A stretch of DNA of 61,343 nucleotides from Saprospiraceae bacterium UBA7328 (GCA_002471345.1 DKPS01000142.1:1-61343); one strand, 5' to 3'. Counted from the first letter of the stretch, positions 27,648-36,650 are shown. Numbers and translations: made by a program. The notes: generated from the letters alone by a model not told the origin.

Positions 27648-29714
27648 ATGAACTACATTAAACTTCTATCGGTCTTAATCATAATCAGTCTCACAGCAAT
27701 TCAAAGCATTGCTCAAAAAGACATCAGGAAAGCTGATAAGCAGCTTGAATTGAGAGCTTATGACCTGGCCATTAAGAATTATAAGTCCTATCTAGATCAA
27801 AATCCAGAAAATAATTATGCCCAACTCAAATTGGCTGAAGCCTATAGACGGACTAATCAATTGATGAAAGCAGTTTACTGGTATGAGAAAAGTGTGGATC
27901 TTGCAGAAACAGATATGGCAGAAGTGCTAAATTATGCCAGTAGTCTTAAGAAATTGGGATTATATGAAAAAGCGCAAAAGTTATATTCTCAAGTCTCAGC
28001 TATAGATGAAGCTACAGCAAATATTCACCTTGCTGGATGTGAGGCCGCTATTGAATTATTGAAAGCTGAAGATCAATTTGACATTCTACCATTTGATGGA
28101 AATTCTGTGAATTCTGATTTTGGTGCAGTGGTATTCAATAACAAAATTATTTTTTCATCATTTAGAACAGATTTAAAAAGAACCGAAGGAAAGAAAAACT
28201 TGAGTTACATTAAGTCTTATGGCAATGATCTTTTTATCGCACCGATGAAAGAAAATATTGACATTTCAGAATTGAATTTTCTCAGATCGGATATTGAAGA
28301 AATATCTGGTTTAGGCCCTGTTTCTTATTCAGAAAGTAGAAATAAAGTAGCATATACAAAGCACAATTTATCTGATGGAGCCATTAGCATTGAAGGTGTG
28401 GATTCAGATTTGAGTATTTATGTTGCTCAGGTGACAGAGAATGGAGATTTTACAAATGATTTGCCTCTTCCATACAATGAAGTTGAATATTCATATGGTT
28501 TTCCCCATTTGGCATTCGATGGCACTGCTATGTATTTTTCTTCAAATCGAGAAGGAGGTTTTGGTGGTTTTGATATTTATGTCTCCTACCTTAAAGGTGG
28601 GGAATGGCAGACTCCTGAAAACTTAGGACCTCAAGTGAATTCAACAGCTAATGAAATCACTCCATTTTATTCAAATGACATGTTATACTTTTCATCAGAC
28701 CAGTTTGAAGGATTAGGTGGATTTGATATCTTCTCTTCATCTGTGAATGATGGCAAATGGTCTTTACCTACTAATATGGGTAAAGGTATTAACTCTCCAG
28801 GTGATGATTATTACCTTTCTACTTTTGAAGAGAATGAATTTATATTCACCTCAAATCGACTAGGTGGAAGAGGTAAAGACGATATTTATTTTGGATCGAA
28901 AATCATCACTTTAGCTGATGAGATCTTAGCAATAAACACTCCGGAAGTCACAGATCTTGAAGATCTAGCTAATTCTAGAATTGAAAACATCGATCACAAT
29001 AATAATTATTCCCAAACGATATCTGAAGTCTCTGAAACAGAAGAGAGCTTACTTGCTTCAAAAGTTTCAGAATCTACAACGGGTTTATTCAATATTGACG
29101 GTGAATTCAAGCTATATGATCATTATGATCTTGATTTGGAAGGTGCGATTAAAAGTAGGAATGAGCCAATAACAAAAAAATATTTCATTCAAATAGCTTC
29201 ACTAAAAGAATCCAAAGGTCAGATAGAAGATTTTACAAAAATTAAAACATTAGGCAACTTATATCGCTTCGTGACAGATAGATCGACTAAAATCAGATTG
29301 GGGTCTTTTGAAAATAGGGGAGAAGCTGATCAAATATTAGCTCAAGTAAAAAGAAATGGATTCGGAGATGCTTTCATTACGATTGCAACATTGGATGATA
29401 CTAATATTGAATTGTTAAATGGAGACGCATTTGTAGATTATTATAGCGATGAAGAAGCTCCTGCAGGGCCACAATATAAAGTTCGATTAGCTTCCTATTC
29501 TGATGCTACATGGTTTGATTCTGAAGAGTTAAACTATTTAGATGGAGACTTAGAACAATGGACAAAAGGTTATTGGCATATTTTTGTCCTTTCAGGATTT
29601 AATTCAATTGAAGAGGCAGATGCAGCTCGTATTAAAGCTGTGAACAGAGGGTTCAAAGATGCCGAAGTTGTAATCGATGATAGAGGTGTACTAAAAAGAC
29701 TTAATCAGCATTGA
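27648..29714 (+). CDS. TPR/PD40 envelope protein with two SPOR domains
   Basis: 688 residues. The signal peptide probably ends SIA-Q (cut after residue 22). TPR helices cover about 30-140. PD40 propeller blades cover about 150-420, with clear blades AMYFSSNREGGFGGFDIYVS and LYFSSDQFEGLGGFDIFSS. A Ser/Glu-rich linker follows. Then come a SPOR domain at about 507-580 (KYFIQIASLKESKGQIEDF) and a second SPOR-like repeat at about 603-682. SPOR domains bind glycan strands stripped of stem peptides. The front half is like the PorE-like protein at 11526, but the wall anchor is different. It is probably a periplasmic or outer-membrane complex part; the exact role is unknown. Confidence 0.82.
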   Translation: MNYIKLLSVLIIISLTAIQSIAQKDIRKADKQLELRAYDLAIKNYKSYLDQNPENNYAQLKLAEAYRRTNQLMKAVYWYEKSVDLAETDMAEVLNYASSLKKLGLYEKAQKLYSQVSAIDEATANIHLAGCEAAIELLKAEDQFDILPFDGNSVNSDFGAVVFNNKIIFSSFRTDLKRTEGKKNLSYIKSYGNDLFIAPMKENIDISELNFLRSDIEEISGLGPVSYSESRNKVAYTKHNLSDGAISIEGVDSDLSIYVAQVTENGDFTNDLPLPYNEVEYSYGFPHLAFDGTAMYFSSNREGGFGGFDIYVSYLKGGEWQTPENLGPQVNSTANEITPFYSNDMLYFSSDQFEGLGGFDIFSSSVNDGKWSLPTNMGKGINSPGDDYYLSTFEENEFIFTSNRLGGRGKDDIYFGSKIITLADEILAINTPEVTDLEDLANSRIENIDHNNNYSQTISEVSETEESLLASKVSESTTGLFNIDGEFKLYDHYDLDLEGAIKSRNEPITKKYFIQIASLKESKGQIEDFTKIKTLGNLYRFVTDRSTKIRLGSFENRGEADQILAQVKRNGFGDAFITIATLDDTNIELLNGDAFVDYYSDEEAPAGPQYKVRLASYSDATWFDSEELNYLDGDLEQWTKGYWHIFVLSGFNSIEEADAARIKAVNRGFKDAEVVIDDRGVLKRLNQH

Positions 29715-29729
29715 TTATAGGACCATAAT

Positions 29730-30338
29730 CTAATGCATTCTATTGCCTTTAGGTTCTAATTGGTTCATAATTTTAGCTTCATAAGATAGAAACTCTTGCC
29801 ATCTAGCAAGAGTTTTTTCTTGTCCACAATACTCCTTTGCAAGATTCAAAAATGTCTTATAGTGTCCAGCTTCAGATACCATAAACTCATGATAGAAGGA
29901 CTTTAGACTATCTTCTTTTATATGAAGTGATAGTAGCCTAAATCTTTCACAACTACGGGCTTCTATCATTGCACTTGTAAGTAATTTGTCAAGTAGCTTA
30001 TCTAATTTGCTTCCATCTTTTTTTTGAAACTTTAATAATAGGTTTACATATTCATCTTTACGTTGTTTCCCTAGCTTCAGTTTTCTATTTCTTAGCTCTT
30101 GATATACCATTCTAAAATGATCCCATTCCTCAGCAACAATTGGTGCTAATTCTTCCACTATCTTTTCATATTCAGAGAATTGTGAAATTATGGATATACA
30201 TGAGGACGCAGCTTTTTGTTCACAATAAGCATGGTCGGTAAGAATATCTTCAAGTTCTTTTTCAGCTAGATTCACCCATCTAGGATCGGTAGGAAGCTTA
30301 AGACCAAGTTTAGTTTTTAGCTCAGAATTTGTCCTCAT
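29730..30338 (-). CDS. miaE: tRNA-(ms2io6A37) hydroxylase-like diiron protein (MiaE)
   Basis: About 202 residues from the start at 30338, chosen because it makes an ATGA overlap with the upstream stop and gives the usual opening MRTNSELKTKLGL. The ferritin-like four-helix bundle supplies diiron ligands: AYCEQKAAS, EEWDHFRMVYQEL, MIEARSCERF and VSEAGHYKTFL. It hydroxylates the isopentenyl group on A37 of certain tRNAs; Bacteroidota homologs are widely annotated this way. The larger reading frame from 30362 would add eight unlikely residues. Activity is inferred from family only. Confidence 0.88.
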   Translation of the reverse strand: MRTNSELKTKLGLKLPTDPRWVNLAEKELEDILTDHAYCEQKAASSCISIISQFSEYEKIVEELAPIVAEEWDHFRMVYQELRNRKLKLGKQRKDEYVNLLLKFQKKDGSKLDKLLDKLLTSAMIEARSCERFRLLSLHIKEDSLKSFYHEFMVSEAGHYKTFLNLAKEYCGQEKTLARWQEFLSYEAKIMNQLEPKGNRMH

Positions 30339-30901
30339 AATAACCCCAATTTTTCTATACAATTCATTTGATTAAGAATAGCATCTACTTCATAAACTTC
30401 ATAGGATTCATAACCACTGCTCCACTCCAATTCTACTTTGTCTATGTCATACTTCTTAAGTTTTTTGACTTGGTTCTTATCTAATTCATAACTGAGGGCA
30501 TAGGTCGTTTTATTAGCTTCATTATTTGTTCTGCCAAGACTGCCATTGGCACATCGAAGGTTAACCTGTCCTCCTTTGATTAAATGAATGATCAGATTGC
30601 TTTCTTTGCTGACAACGCCATAGTCACTTTTTGCGACACTTGATGCCAAATTCAAGTTCAAATTGAGCACAATCAAACCGTTATTTTTGCTTATTTGACA
30701 AAAGGTTTTTATGAAATTGTTTGATTTGTAGAATGATTTTAGTTCTGGATGAGAAAAGGCAAAGAAATACTGTGGGACTAAATCTACTCTCTTAGATTTC
30801 GTGTTTACAATTTCTCTTTCATACGCGATTTCACAGGGTATTTCAATACTTCCATCTTCTTGAAAGGAGAATAGTGATATCAGAATAATTAGGAAGCTCA
30901 T
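30335..30901 (-). CDS. Unknown exported protein upstream of miaE
   Basis: 188 residues with a short hydrophobic leader (SFLIILISLFSF) but no clear cleavage site. The rest is a mixed alpha/beta protein with two Cys (in IPCEIA and LRCANGS) that could pair, plus NNGLIVLNLNLNLASSV. I do not recognise a family. It overlaps the miaE start by 4 bases, so it is translationally coupled to it. That may be chance packing, since miaE acts in the cytoplasm while this protein looks exported. Confidence 0.6.
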   Translation of the reverse strand: MSFLIILISLFSFQEDGSIEIPCEIAYEREIVNTKSKRVDLVPQYFFAFSHPELKSFYKSNNFIKTFCQISKNNGLIVLNLNLNLASSVAKSDYGVVSKESNLIIHLIKGGQVNLRCANGSLGRTNNEANKTTYALSYELDKNQVKKLKKYDIDKVELEWSSGYESYEVYEVDAILNQMNCIEKLGLL

Positions 30902-31012
30902 ATCCTTATATTTTGCCTAAAAATAGATCATATTATAATATTTTCAATATAAAGTTATGAGCTCTTTCATCAGCGACTTGATTTGAGTATCTTTCACCAC
31001 TATTTAAAGTGT

Positions 31013-31825
31013 ATGATTCTTTCCTCCATATTAGACTTTTCAATTTTAGGAATTAGAGTACTTGATGTTGTGGATATCCTGATTGTGGGATACCTATTTT
31101 ACTTAATCTATAAGTTGCTTAAAGGGACTACTGCATTCAATATTTTTATAGGTGTAGTTTTGTTTTATGCTATAGGCACTGCTGTTTCTTTTTTAGATAT
31201 GAAACTGCTAGGAATTGTGCTCGGACCTTTTTTGGTATCTGGTGTACTCATATTGATTATCATCTTCCAGCCTGAGGTAAGACAATTCTTACTCATGCTT
31301 GGCAACAATACTTTAAAAGGTAGATCTACTTTTCTAGATCGTCTAATAGGCCAACATGAAGAAAGACTTAACGAACTTGAAGAGCGGAATGTAAATGAAA
31401 TGTTCAAGGCTATAGAGCATCTTGCAGCGAATAAAGTTGGAGCATTAATCATCATATCAGAGAACGAATCAGTTCCGATATGGACTAATTCAGGAACATT
31501 ACTAGATGCTGCTCTTAATGGTAGATTAATTATAAGCATATTTCAAAAGGAATCTCCTTTGCATGATGGAGCCCTTGTGATCGTAAAGGACAGAATTTAC
31601 AAATGTGAAGTCATTCTTCCAGTCTCAGATAGCATGCAACTTCCTAAGGAATTAGGCCTTCGTCATAGGGCTGCAATTGGTGTAAGTGAGAATACAAATA
31701 GTGCTACTTTTATGGTCTCAGAAGAAACTGGTGAAGTATCCTATGCCTGCAAGGGCGAATATAAAATTGATATCAATAGAATAGTTTTAAAGAAAAAACT
31801 TTCAGAGCATTTTCATGAAAAGTAG
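31013..31825 (+). CDS. cdaA: Diadenylate cyclase CdaA
   Basis: 270 residues from the ATG at 31013, preferred over a TTG at 30983 because family members begin with a short stretch before the first membrane helix. Three membrane helices lie in residues 10-85. The DisA_N domain has DGA at 185-187 and RHR at 217-219, the catalytic and ATP-binding motifs, plus the connecting helix GRSTFLDRLIGQHEERLNEL. It makes cyclic di-AMP from two ATP. The M20 peptidase gene begins 5 bases later. No c-di-AMP phosphodiesterase or CdaR gene is nearby. Confidence 0.95.
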   Translation: MILSSILDFSILGIRVLDVVDILIVGYLFYLIYKLLKGTTAFNIFIGVVLFYAIGTAVSFLDMKLLGIVLGPFLVSGVLILIIIFQPEVRQFLLMLGNNTLKGRSTFLDRLIGQHEERLNELEERNVNEMFKAIEHLAANKVGALIIISENESVPIWTNSGTLLDAALNGRLIISIFQKESPLHDGALVIVKDRIYKCEVILPVSDSMQLPKELGLRHRAAIGVSENTNSATFMVSEETGEVSYACKGEYKIDINRIVLKKKLSEHFHEK

Positions 31826-31830
31826 ATAGA

Positions 31831-33216
31831 ATGAGAAGTATAGCAATACTAGAAGAAAATAAGGAGAAGTACTTAGATCAATTGATTGAATTATTAAGAA
31901 TTCCATCTATCAGTGCAGACCCAAAGCATAAAGAAGATTTGGTCAAAGCATCAAATTGGCTCAAAGATCATCTTGAGACTATTGGGCTCGAAAATGTTAA
32001 CGTTTACTCCACACCAGGACATCCTGTCGTATATGCGGAGAAAATAATTGATAAAAGCCTGCCGACAGTTCTGGTTTATGGTCATTATGATGTACAACCT
32101 CCGGATCCATTGGATCTATGGGATAGTCCTCCTTTCGAGCCTGTAATAAAGAAAACAAAAATACATCCTGAAGGAGCAATATTTGCTCGAGGATCATGTG
32201 ATGACAAGGGACAATTATTCATGCATGTGAAAGCGATAGAAGCAATGATAGCTTCACAGGAATTAGATTGCAATGTCAAAATTCTATTTGAAGGTGAAGA
32301 GGAAGTAGGGTCTGATAACCTTGAGAACTTTCTGAAAGCTAATACGGAGCTACTACAATGTGACGTAGTATTGATATCAGATTCTTCAGTGATAGCTAAT
32401 GACGTACCGTCAATATCAGTTGGCCTTCGAGGATTGAGTTATGCAGAAGTAGAAGTAACAGGGCCAAATAGAGACCTGCATTCAGGTGTATACGGTGGAG
32501 GAGTGGGCAACCCAATAAATGTCCTTTGTGAAATGATTGCTTCACTAAAAGATGAAAATAAACACATAACAATTCCAGGGTTCTATGATGATGTAGAAGA
32601 TCTAACAGATGAAGAAAGATCTGCTATAGAAAGAATTCCATTTTCGATTGAAGAATATCAAGATGATCTCAAGATTGAATCTGTAGAAGGAGAAAAAGGA
32701 TTTCATACTTTGGAACGGACCTCTACACGTCCGACTTTGGATGTAAATGGAATATGGGGTGGATATATTGGTAAAGGGGCAAAGACAGTACTGCCTTCTA
32801 AGGCATATGCCAAAATAAGTATGAGGCTGGTGCCCAACCAATCAGATGATAATATCACAGAGTTGTTCACCAAACATTTTGAAAGTATTGCTCCATCATC
32901 AGTGAAAGTTAAGGTCACGCCTCATCATGGAGGATTGCCGGCAGTAACTCCTATAAATACTCCTGAATATAGAGCTGCTGCAAAAGCTATGGAAAAAACA
33001 TACGGCAAAGAACCTATACCAGTGAGAGGAGGTGGAAGTATTCCAATTGTAAGTCTTTTTGAGACCATATTAGGTGTAAAAACTATATTAATGGGTTTTG
33101 GACTAGATAGTGATGACATTCATTCTCCAAATGAACATTATGGTCTCTTCAATTTTTATAAAGGAATGGAGACTATACCGTATTTCTACAAATATTATGC
33201 AGAGCTGAAATCTTAG
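31831..33216 (+). CDS. M20-family dipeptidase
   Basis: 461 residues, a metallopeptidase of the carnosinase/PepV group. The zinc and catalytic motifs are GHYDVQPPDP, ARGSCDDKGQLFMH, LFEGEEEVGSDN, and RDLHSGVYGGGVGNP in the lid domain, with a final SPNEHY carrying a metal-binding His. It hydrolyses dipeptides in the cytoplasm; there is no signal peptide. It lies 5 bases after cdaA and 5 before trmD, so all three are probably one transcript. Exact specificity cannot be read from sequence. Confidence 0.94.
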   Translation: MRSIAILEENKEKYLDQLIELLRIPSISADPKHKEDLVKASNWLKDHLETIGLENVNVYSTPGHPVVYAEKIIDKSLPTVLVYGHYDVQPPDPLDLWDSPPFEPVIKKTKIHPEGAIFARGSCDDKGQLFMHVKAIEAMIASQELDCNVKILFEGEEEVGSDNLENFLKANTELLQCDVVLISDSSVIANDVPSISVGLRGLSYAEVEVTGPNRDLHSGVYGGGVGNPINVLCEMIASLKDENKHITIPGFYDDVEDLTDEERSAIERIPFSIEEYQDDLKIESVEGEKGFHTLERTSTRPTLDVNGIWGGYIGKGAKTVLPSKAYAKISMRLVPNQSDDNITELFTKHFESIAPSSVKVKVTPHHGGLPAVTPINTPEYRAAAKAMEKTYGKEPIPVRGGGSIPIVSLFETILGVKTILMGFGLDSDDIHSPNEHYGLFNFYKGMETIPYFYKYYAELKS

Positions 33217-33221
33217 GGTAA

Positions 33222-33908
33222 ATGCGTTTTGACATTGTATCTGCAGTCCCTAATTTACTGAACAGTCCATTTGAGCACTCTATATTAAGCAGAGCTCGGA
33301 AAAGAGGTCTGTTAGAAATTAATATCCATGATCTTCGAAAATATGGAATAGGAAAACATAAGCAAATTGATGATTATCAATATGGAGGAGGTGCTGGTAT
33401 GGTAATGATGGCGGAACCTTTAGATAATTGTATTTCTGAGTTGAAATCTCACCATAGCTACGATGAAATCATTTATCTCACTCCTGATGGCTCTGTTTTA
33501 AATCAAAAAAAGTGTAATCAACTATCTCTAAATCAATCACTTATGCTCATATGTGGGCATTATAAAGGAATAGATGAACGAATAAGAGAAATGCACGTGA
33601 CGATGGAAATTAGTATAGGAGATTATGTACTTAGTGGTGGAGAATTAGGAGCGGCAATATTAGTGGATTCTATTACTAGGCTTATTCCTGGAGTTCTGAA
33701 TAATGAAAGTTCAGCTCTTCTAGATTCTTTTCAAGATAATCTTTTAGCGCCGCCTACATATACCCGACCAGCTGAATATAAGGGTAGGGTAGTACCTGAT
33801 ATCTTGTTCTCCGGGCATGATCTTAAAATAGATGAATGGAGACACGAACAGTCCGTGAAACGTACTCAAGAAAGACGTCCAGATCTAATCTCATCATCTG
33901 AGGAATAG
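33222..33908 (+). CDS. trmD: tRNA (guanine-37-N1)-methyltransferase TrmD
   Basis: 228 residues, normal length. It opens RFDIVSAVPNLLNSPFEHS. The SPOUT trefoil-knot motifs are YLTPDG, LMLICGHYKGIDERI and ISIGDYVLSGGELGAAILVDSITRLIPGVL. The C-terminal EWRHEQSVKRTQERRPDL is also typical. It methylates G37 in tRNAs reading CNN and related codons, preventing frameshifts. It is usually grouped with rpsP, rimM and rplS, but here it follows an M20 peptidase, as is common in Bacteroidota. Confidence 0.97.
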   Translation: MRFDIVSAVPNLLNSPFEHSILSRARKRGLLEINIHDLRKYGIGKHKQIDDYQYGGGAGMVMMAEPLDNCISELKSHHSYDEIIYLTPDGSVLNQKKCNQLSLNQSLMLICGHYKGIDERIREMHVTMEISIGDYVLSGGELGAAILVDSITRLIPGVLNNESSALLDSFQDNLLAPPTYTRPAEYKGRVVPDILFSGHDLKIDEWRHEQSVKRTQERRPDLISSSEE

Positions 33909-33986
33909 TCTTTTAAGAGATTCTAGCAAACCTTCCTCATATATTAAATTATGTTTTAATTTGTGTTCAGACAAAACCAAAGGACA

Positions 33987-34463
33987 ATGAATAAGAAATT
34001 TGATGAACCAAATGGCCTTTCAGACGTAGCAGAATTTCATAGCACATTTGATTTGCCTGTTTTGGACGATCCCACGATTCCTTCATCAGAAAGATGTGAT
34101 TTGAGAATAAACTTATTACAAGAAGAGTTGAATGAATTGAAAGATGCTATTGCAGACAATGATTTAGTTGAAATAGCGGATGCTTTGAGTGATCTCCAAT
34201 ATGTACTATCAGGGGCTGTACTAGAATTTGGTTTGAGCACGAAATTCAAAATGCTTTTTGATGAAGTACACAGGTCTAATATGAGTAAGGTATGCAAAAG
34301 CTTGGAAGAAGCACAAAGAACTCAGAAGCACTATAAAAACACCAAAAACACCGAGTCCTTTATAAAAGAAAAGAATGGTGAATATCTAGTGTATAGGGTT
34401 GGTGATGAAAAAGTGCTTAAATCTGTAGAATACTCTCCAGCCGATCTTAAAAGCATGGTTTAA
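33987..34463 (+). CDS. MazG-like nucleoside triphosphate pyrophosphohydrolase
   Basis: About 158 residues from the ATG at 33987, which has AAAGGA just upstream; a GTG at 33963 would add eight residues. The all-alpha NTP-PPase core is clear: LRINLLQEELNELKDAI then DLVEIADALSDLQYVLSGAVLEFG, giving the E-x-x-E and E-x-x-D metal ligands. A C-terminal beta tail includes NGEYLVYRVGDEKVLKSVEYSPADL. It probably removes pyrophosphate from non-canonical or excess nucleotides. It overlaps the convergent coiled-coil gene by a few bases. Confidence 0.85.
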   Translation: MNKKFDEPNGLSDVAEFHSTFDLPVLDDPTIPSSERCDLRINLLQEELNELKDAIADNDLVEIADALSDLQYVLSGAVLEFGLSTKFKMLFDEVHRSNMSKVCKSLEEAQRTQKHYKNTKNTESFIKEKNGEYLVYRVGDEKVLKSVEYSPADLKSMV

Positions 34464-35365
34464 ACGTCCGCGTCACCTTCGTCCATTATAGCATCATCTA
34501 CGATCTCATTTCCATCTCCATCAAGATCCTCAAATCCGGCTGCTTTAGAATCTTTGTTGCTTTTTGAGGAGGATTTTTTAATAGTGGTGTCTTTGTCAAT
34601 TGTAATCTTTCCTTCACTAAATACTGAATAGTCGCCTTCAGAATATTTTTTAGCTTTTGAAAAGAAATCATCTTCATCATCCAATAATGAATCACCATGA
34701 TCTGTAGGTACTCTATTTTTTCTCTGTTCTTTTTCAAACTTTTCTTTTGCTTCGAAGTCTTCTGCTTTTTCCAAGGTCTCATCCATTTTTTCATCGAGAT
34801 CTTTCTTTAGCTCTGAAGCCTTTTCTACCATCTTGTCTTTGGTCTCCATAACTTTCTTGCCAATATCCTGAGTGATATCCTGGAGCTTTTCAAGCCTCTC
34901 ATTGTTTTCACCAAAAACTGTTGTTCCTATTGATTCAGAAAAATCACCAGCTTTCTCTACAGCTTTTTCGGCTACATCACTGGCTTTATCTTGTATAGTT
35001 TCACCAAATGTCTCAAGTGTCTCGGCCGCTTTCTTTAGCGTTTCACTCTTTTTTAATTCTTCAATAGATGCTGTAGTTTTCTCTGTAACCTTTTTACTAA
35101 AATCACTAAGTGTATCGGAGGCTTTATTTGTAGCATCACTTTTCTGAACAGCATCCATGGTTTCACCTGCTTTCTTTTGCATCGTTTCCATTGTTTCCCC
35201 AGCTTTCTCTAATACTGCATCTCGTAGTCCGGTAGTTTTGCTTGTGATTTCCTCGGATAAATTACCAGCAGCCTCAGACGCTGCATCTTTAGTTTTATTA
35301 ATAGCTGATTTCCCAATAGCTTCAGCACCAAAAAATATCTTTTTCAAATCTGATAATACTCCCAT
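34460..35365 (-). CDS. LEA-like coiled-coil protein with acidic EF-hand-like tail
   Basis: 301 residues with no signal peptide. Residues about 10-215 are repeating amphipathic helix rich in Lys, Glu, Ala and Thr, with recurring units such as EKAGETME, KKAGETMD and KAVEKAGDF. This resembles LEA group 3, apolipoprotein or YtxH-type proteins. Residues 215-275 are disordered and charged. The tail has DLDGDGNEIVDDAI, which looks like a calcium-binding loop (D-x-D-x-x). No family call is safe. Stress protection or membrane association is a guess from composition. Confidence 0.6.
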   Translation of the reverse strand: MGVLSDLKKIFFGAEAIGKSAINKTKDAASEAAGNLSEEITSKTTGLRDAVLEKAGETMETMQKKAGETMDAVQKSDATNKASDTLSDFSKKVTEKTTASIEELKKSETLKKAAETLETFGETIQDKASDVAEKAVEKAGDFSESIGTTVFGENNERLEKLQDITQDIGKKVMETKDKMVEKASELKKDLDEKMDETLEKAEDFEAKEKFEKEQRKNRVPTDHGDSLLDDEDDFFSKAKKYSEGDYSVFSEGKITIDKDTTIKKSSSKSNKDSKAAGFEDLDGDGNEIVDDAIMDEGDADV

Positions 35366-35606
35366 AATCTTTAATTCTAATCTAAATTTTAAAGATATGA
35401 GAATTAGTTTGTACTCAGGGTTATATTTCTATCTATGTCTAAGACCATTAGATGAAACTCGTCTGGCTCAATATTACACACCACCTTTTTGCCTATAATT
35501 TATATTATGTTAAGTAGAAGGTTTGTGTATATTGGATACGTCGTAATACACACATATATTATCTACAAGGTAAAATTACTATGCGCCTATTTCGGATTGC
35601 ACCCTA
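35366..35606. other. Intergenic gap with no gene seen
   Basis: 240 bases between two minus-strand genes. The left half should hold the promoter of the coiled-coil gene, but no TAnnTTTG box is found. The right half has a loose GTGTAT...ATACAC inverted pair near 35526-35552, too weak to call a terminator. Confidence 0.4.
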
Positions 35607-36497
35607 CTACTTGTTGTCGATTGAGTTTAACCGTTTTGATAAATTATTAATCTGTTGCTGTTGCTCTTTCATTGCTTCAATAAGTACAGGAACTAAACCT
35701 GTGTAATTCACAGACAAGTAGCCTTCTTTATTTGATCCTACAAGCTCAGGGAAAATCTTTTGGATATCTTGAGCGATAACACCAATCTCTCTTTTTTCAG
35801 AATCTTTAATATTCTTTCTTTTATACTTATTTCCTTGCAATGAAAGTACTTGTGGTAATACTCCTGATAACTCTTCGATGTCAGATTTTAAATTGATATC
35901 ACTAGTCACTTCATATGTTCCGTTGATGATTATCAAATTATTATCAAATTCTCCATAAATCAAAGGACTCGCAGTATCTGAGTTGTCAATATAAAGCTTG
36001 TTAGATCCGGTTTCGTGCCGACCAGCTCGGTAACCTATGTATACACCACCATCACCAAAAATATTTTCTCCTGCATGTCGTCCAATTGCGGTATTATTAT
36101 TTCGCACAATATTCCCATATAAAGAATCCTCTCCAACAGCTGTATTGTATGAGCCAGTTGATAATCTGCGCATTGCTGATTGACCAACTGCTGTATTACG
36201 CTCTCCACTTTTAAGTTCAAGTAATGTTGACTCTCCAACAGCTACATTTTGTTTACCTAAAAGTGAATCATTGAACATAGCATTGTGATCAATTGCTGTA
36301 TTTTGATTATCTGCGTTTTCATCTTCCCTACCTGTACCTTCGCCAATAAATATGGATCTTCCATTGTTTAAAAATTCAAATCGTTTACCTATCATTCTAA
36401 AATTCTCTACACCTTCAATTGTAAAAACAATTATGTCCGCATCACTTGTCCTTTCTACTTCTATTTTGGTATCATTGTCAGTATCTTGAATTGATGT
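35607..36497 (-). pseudogene. N-terminally truncated peptidase-S74 (tail-fibre type) surface protein
   Basis: The ATG frame (35607-36395, 262 residues) has YadA-head-like repeats (NTAIG, NTAVG, NVAVG) followed by a complete S74 intramolecular chaperone domain: TSDINLKSDIEEL with the Ser/Lys self-cleavage site, IGVIAQDIQKIFPELV, and a C-terminal coiled coil. The frame continues open upstream of the ATG for 34 codons to a TAA at 36498-36500. Those codons encode SIQDTDNDTKIEVER, a module typical of the middle of full-length proteins. There is no signal peptide or N-terminal domain. The start of the gene appears lost, so this is most likely a remnant. Confidence 0.7.
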
Positions 36498-36524
36498 TTA
36501 TTGATAACAATATTTTTAAGTGTC

Positions 36525-36546
36525 GTTAAGCACAGGTTAAGCACAA
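36525..36546. repeat. Tandem 11-base repeat upstream of the S74 remnant
   Basis: GTTAAGCACAG followed directly by GTTAAGCACAA, two copies differing only in the last base. It lies between the truncated end of the S74 frame and the terminator of the NHL gene. It could be a binding site or a scar of a deletion; nothing else supports either. Confidence 0.6.
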
Positions 36547-36579
36547 ATCAACTCAGGAAACCTATAAAAAACACATAAA

Positions 36580-36614
36580 ATAAAAAAGACCAGTTCACTT
36601 AAGAACTAGTCTTT
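36580..36614 (-). terminator. Rho-independent terminator after the NHL-repeat pseudogene
   Basis: On the minus strand, AAAGACTAGTTC and GAACTGGTCTTT form a 12-base stem with one mismatch and a six-base loop, then T-rich sequence. The near-symmetry means it could also stop plus-strand transcripts. Confidence 0.85.
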
Positions 36615-36650
36615 AATCTCTTAAAATTTAGTCTTTCTCTATCTTGAAAA

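Noticed and set aside
29713..29730. GATTAT/ATAATC hairpin between the SPOR protein and miaE
   Set aside because: The six-base all-A/T-rich stem has no T-tract and overlaps a stop codon; it is too weak to call a terminator.
30338..30362. Longer miaE start (eight extra residues)
   Set aside because: The ATGA-coupled start at 30338 gives the family's usual opening, and the extra residues match nothing.
35157..35498. Ser/Ala/Val-rich plus-strand frame opposite the coiled-coil gene
   Set aside because: It is the complement of the repetitive Lys/Glu/Ala gene, which explains its composition.
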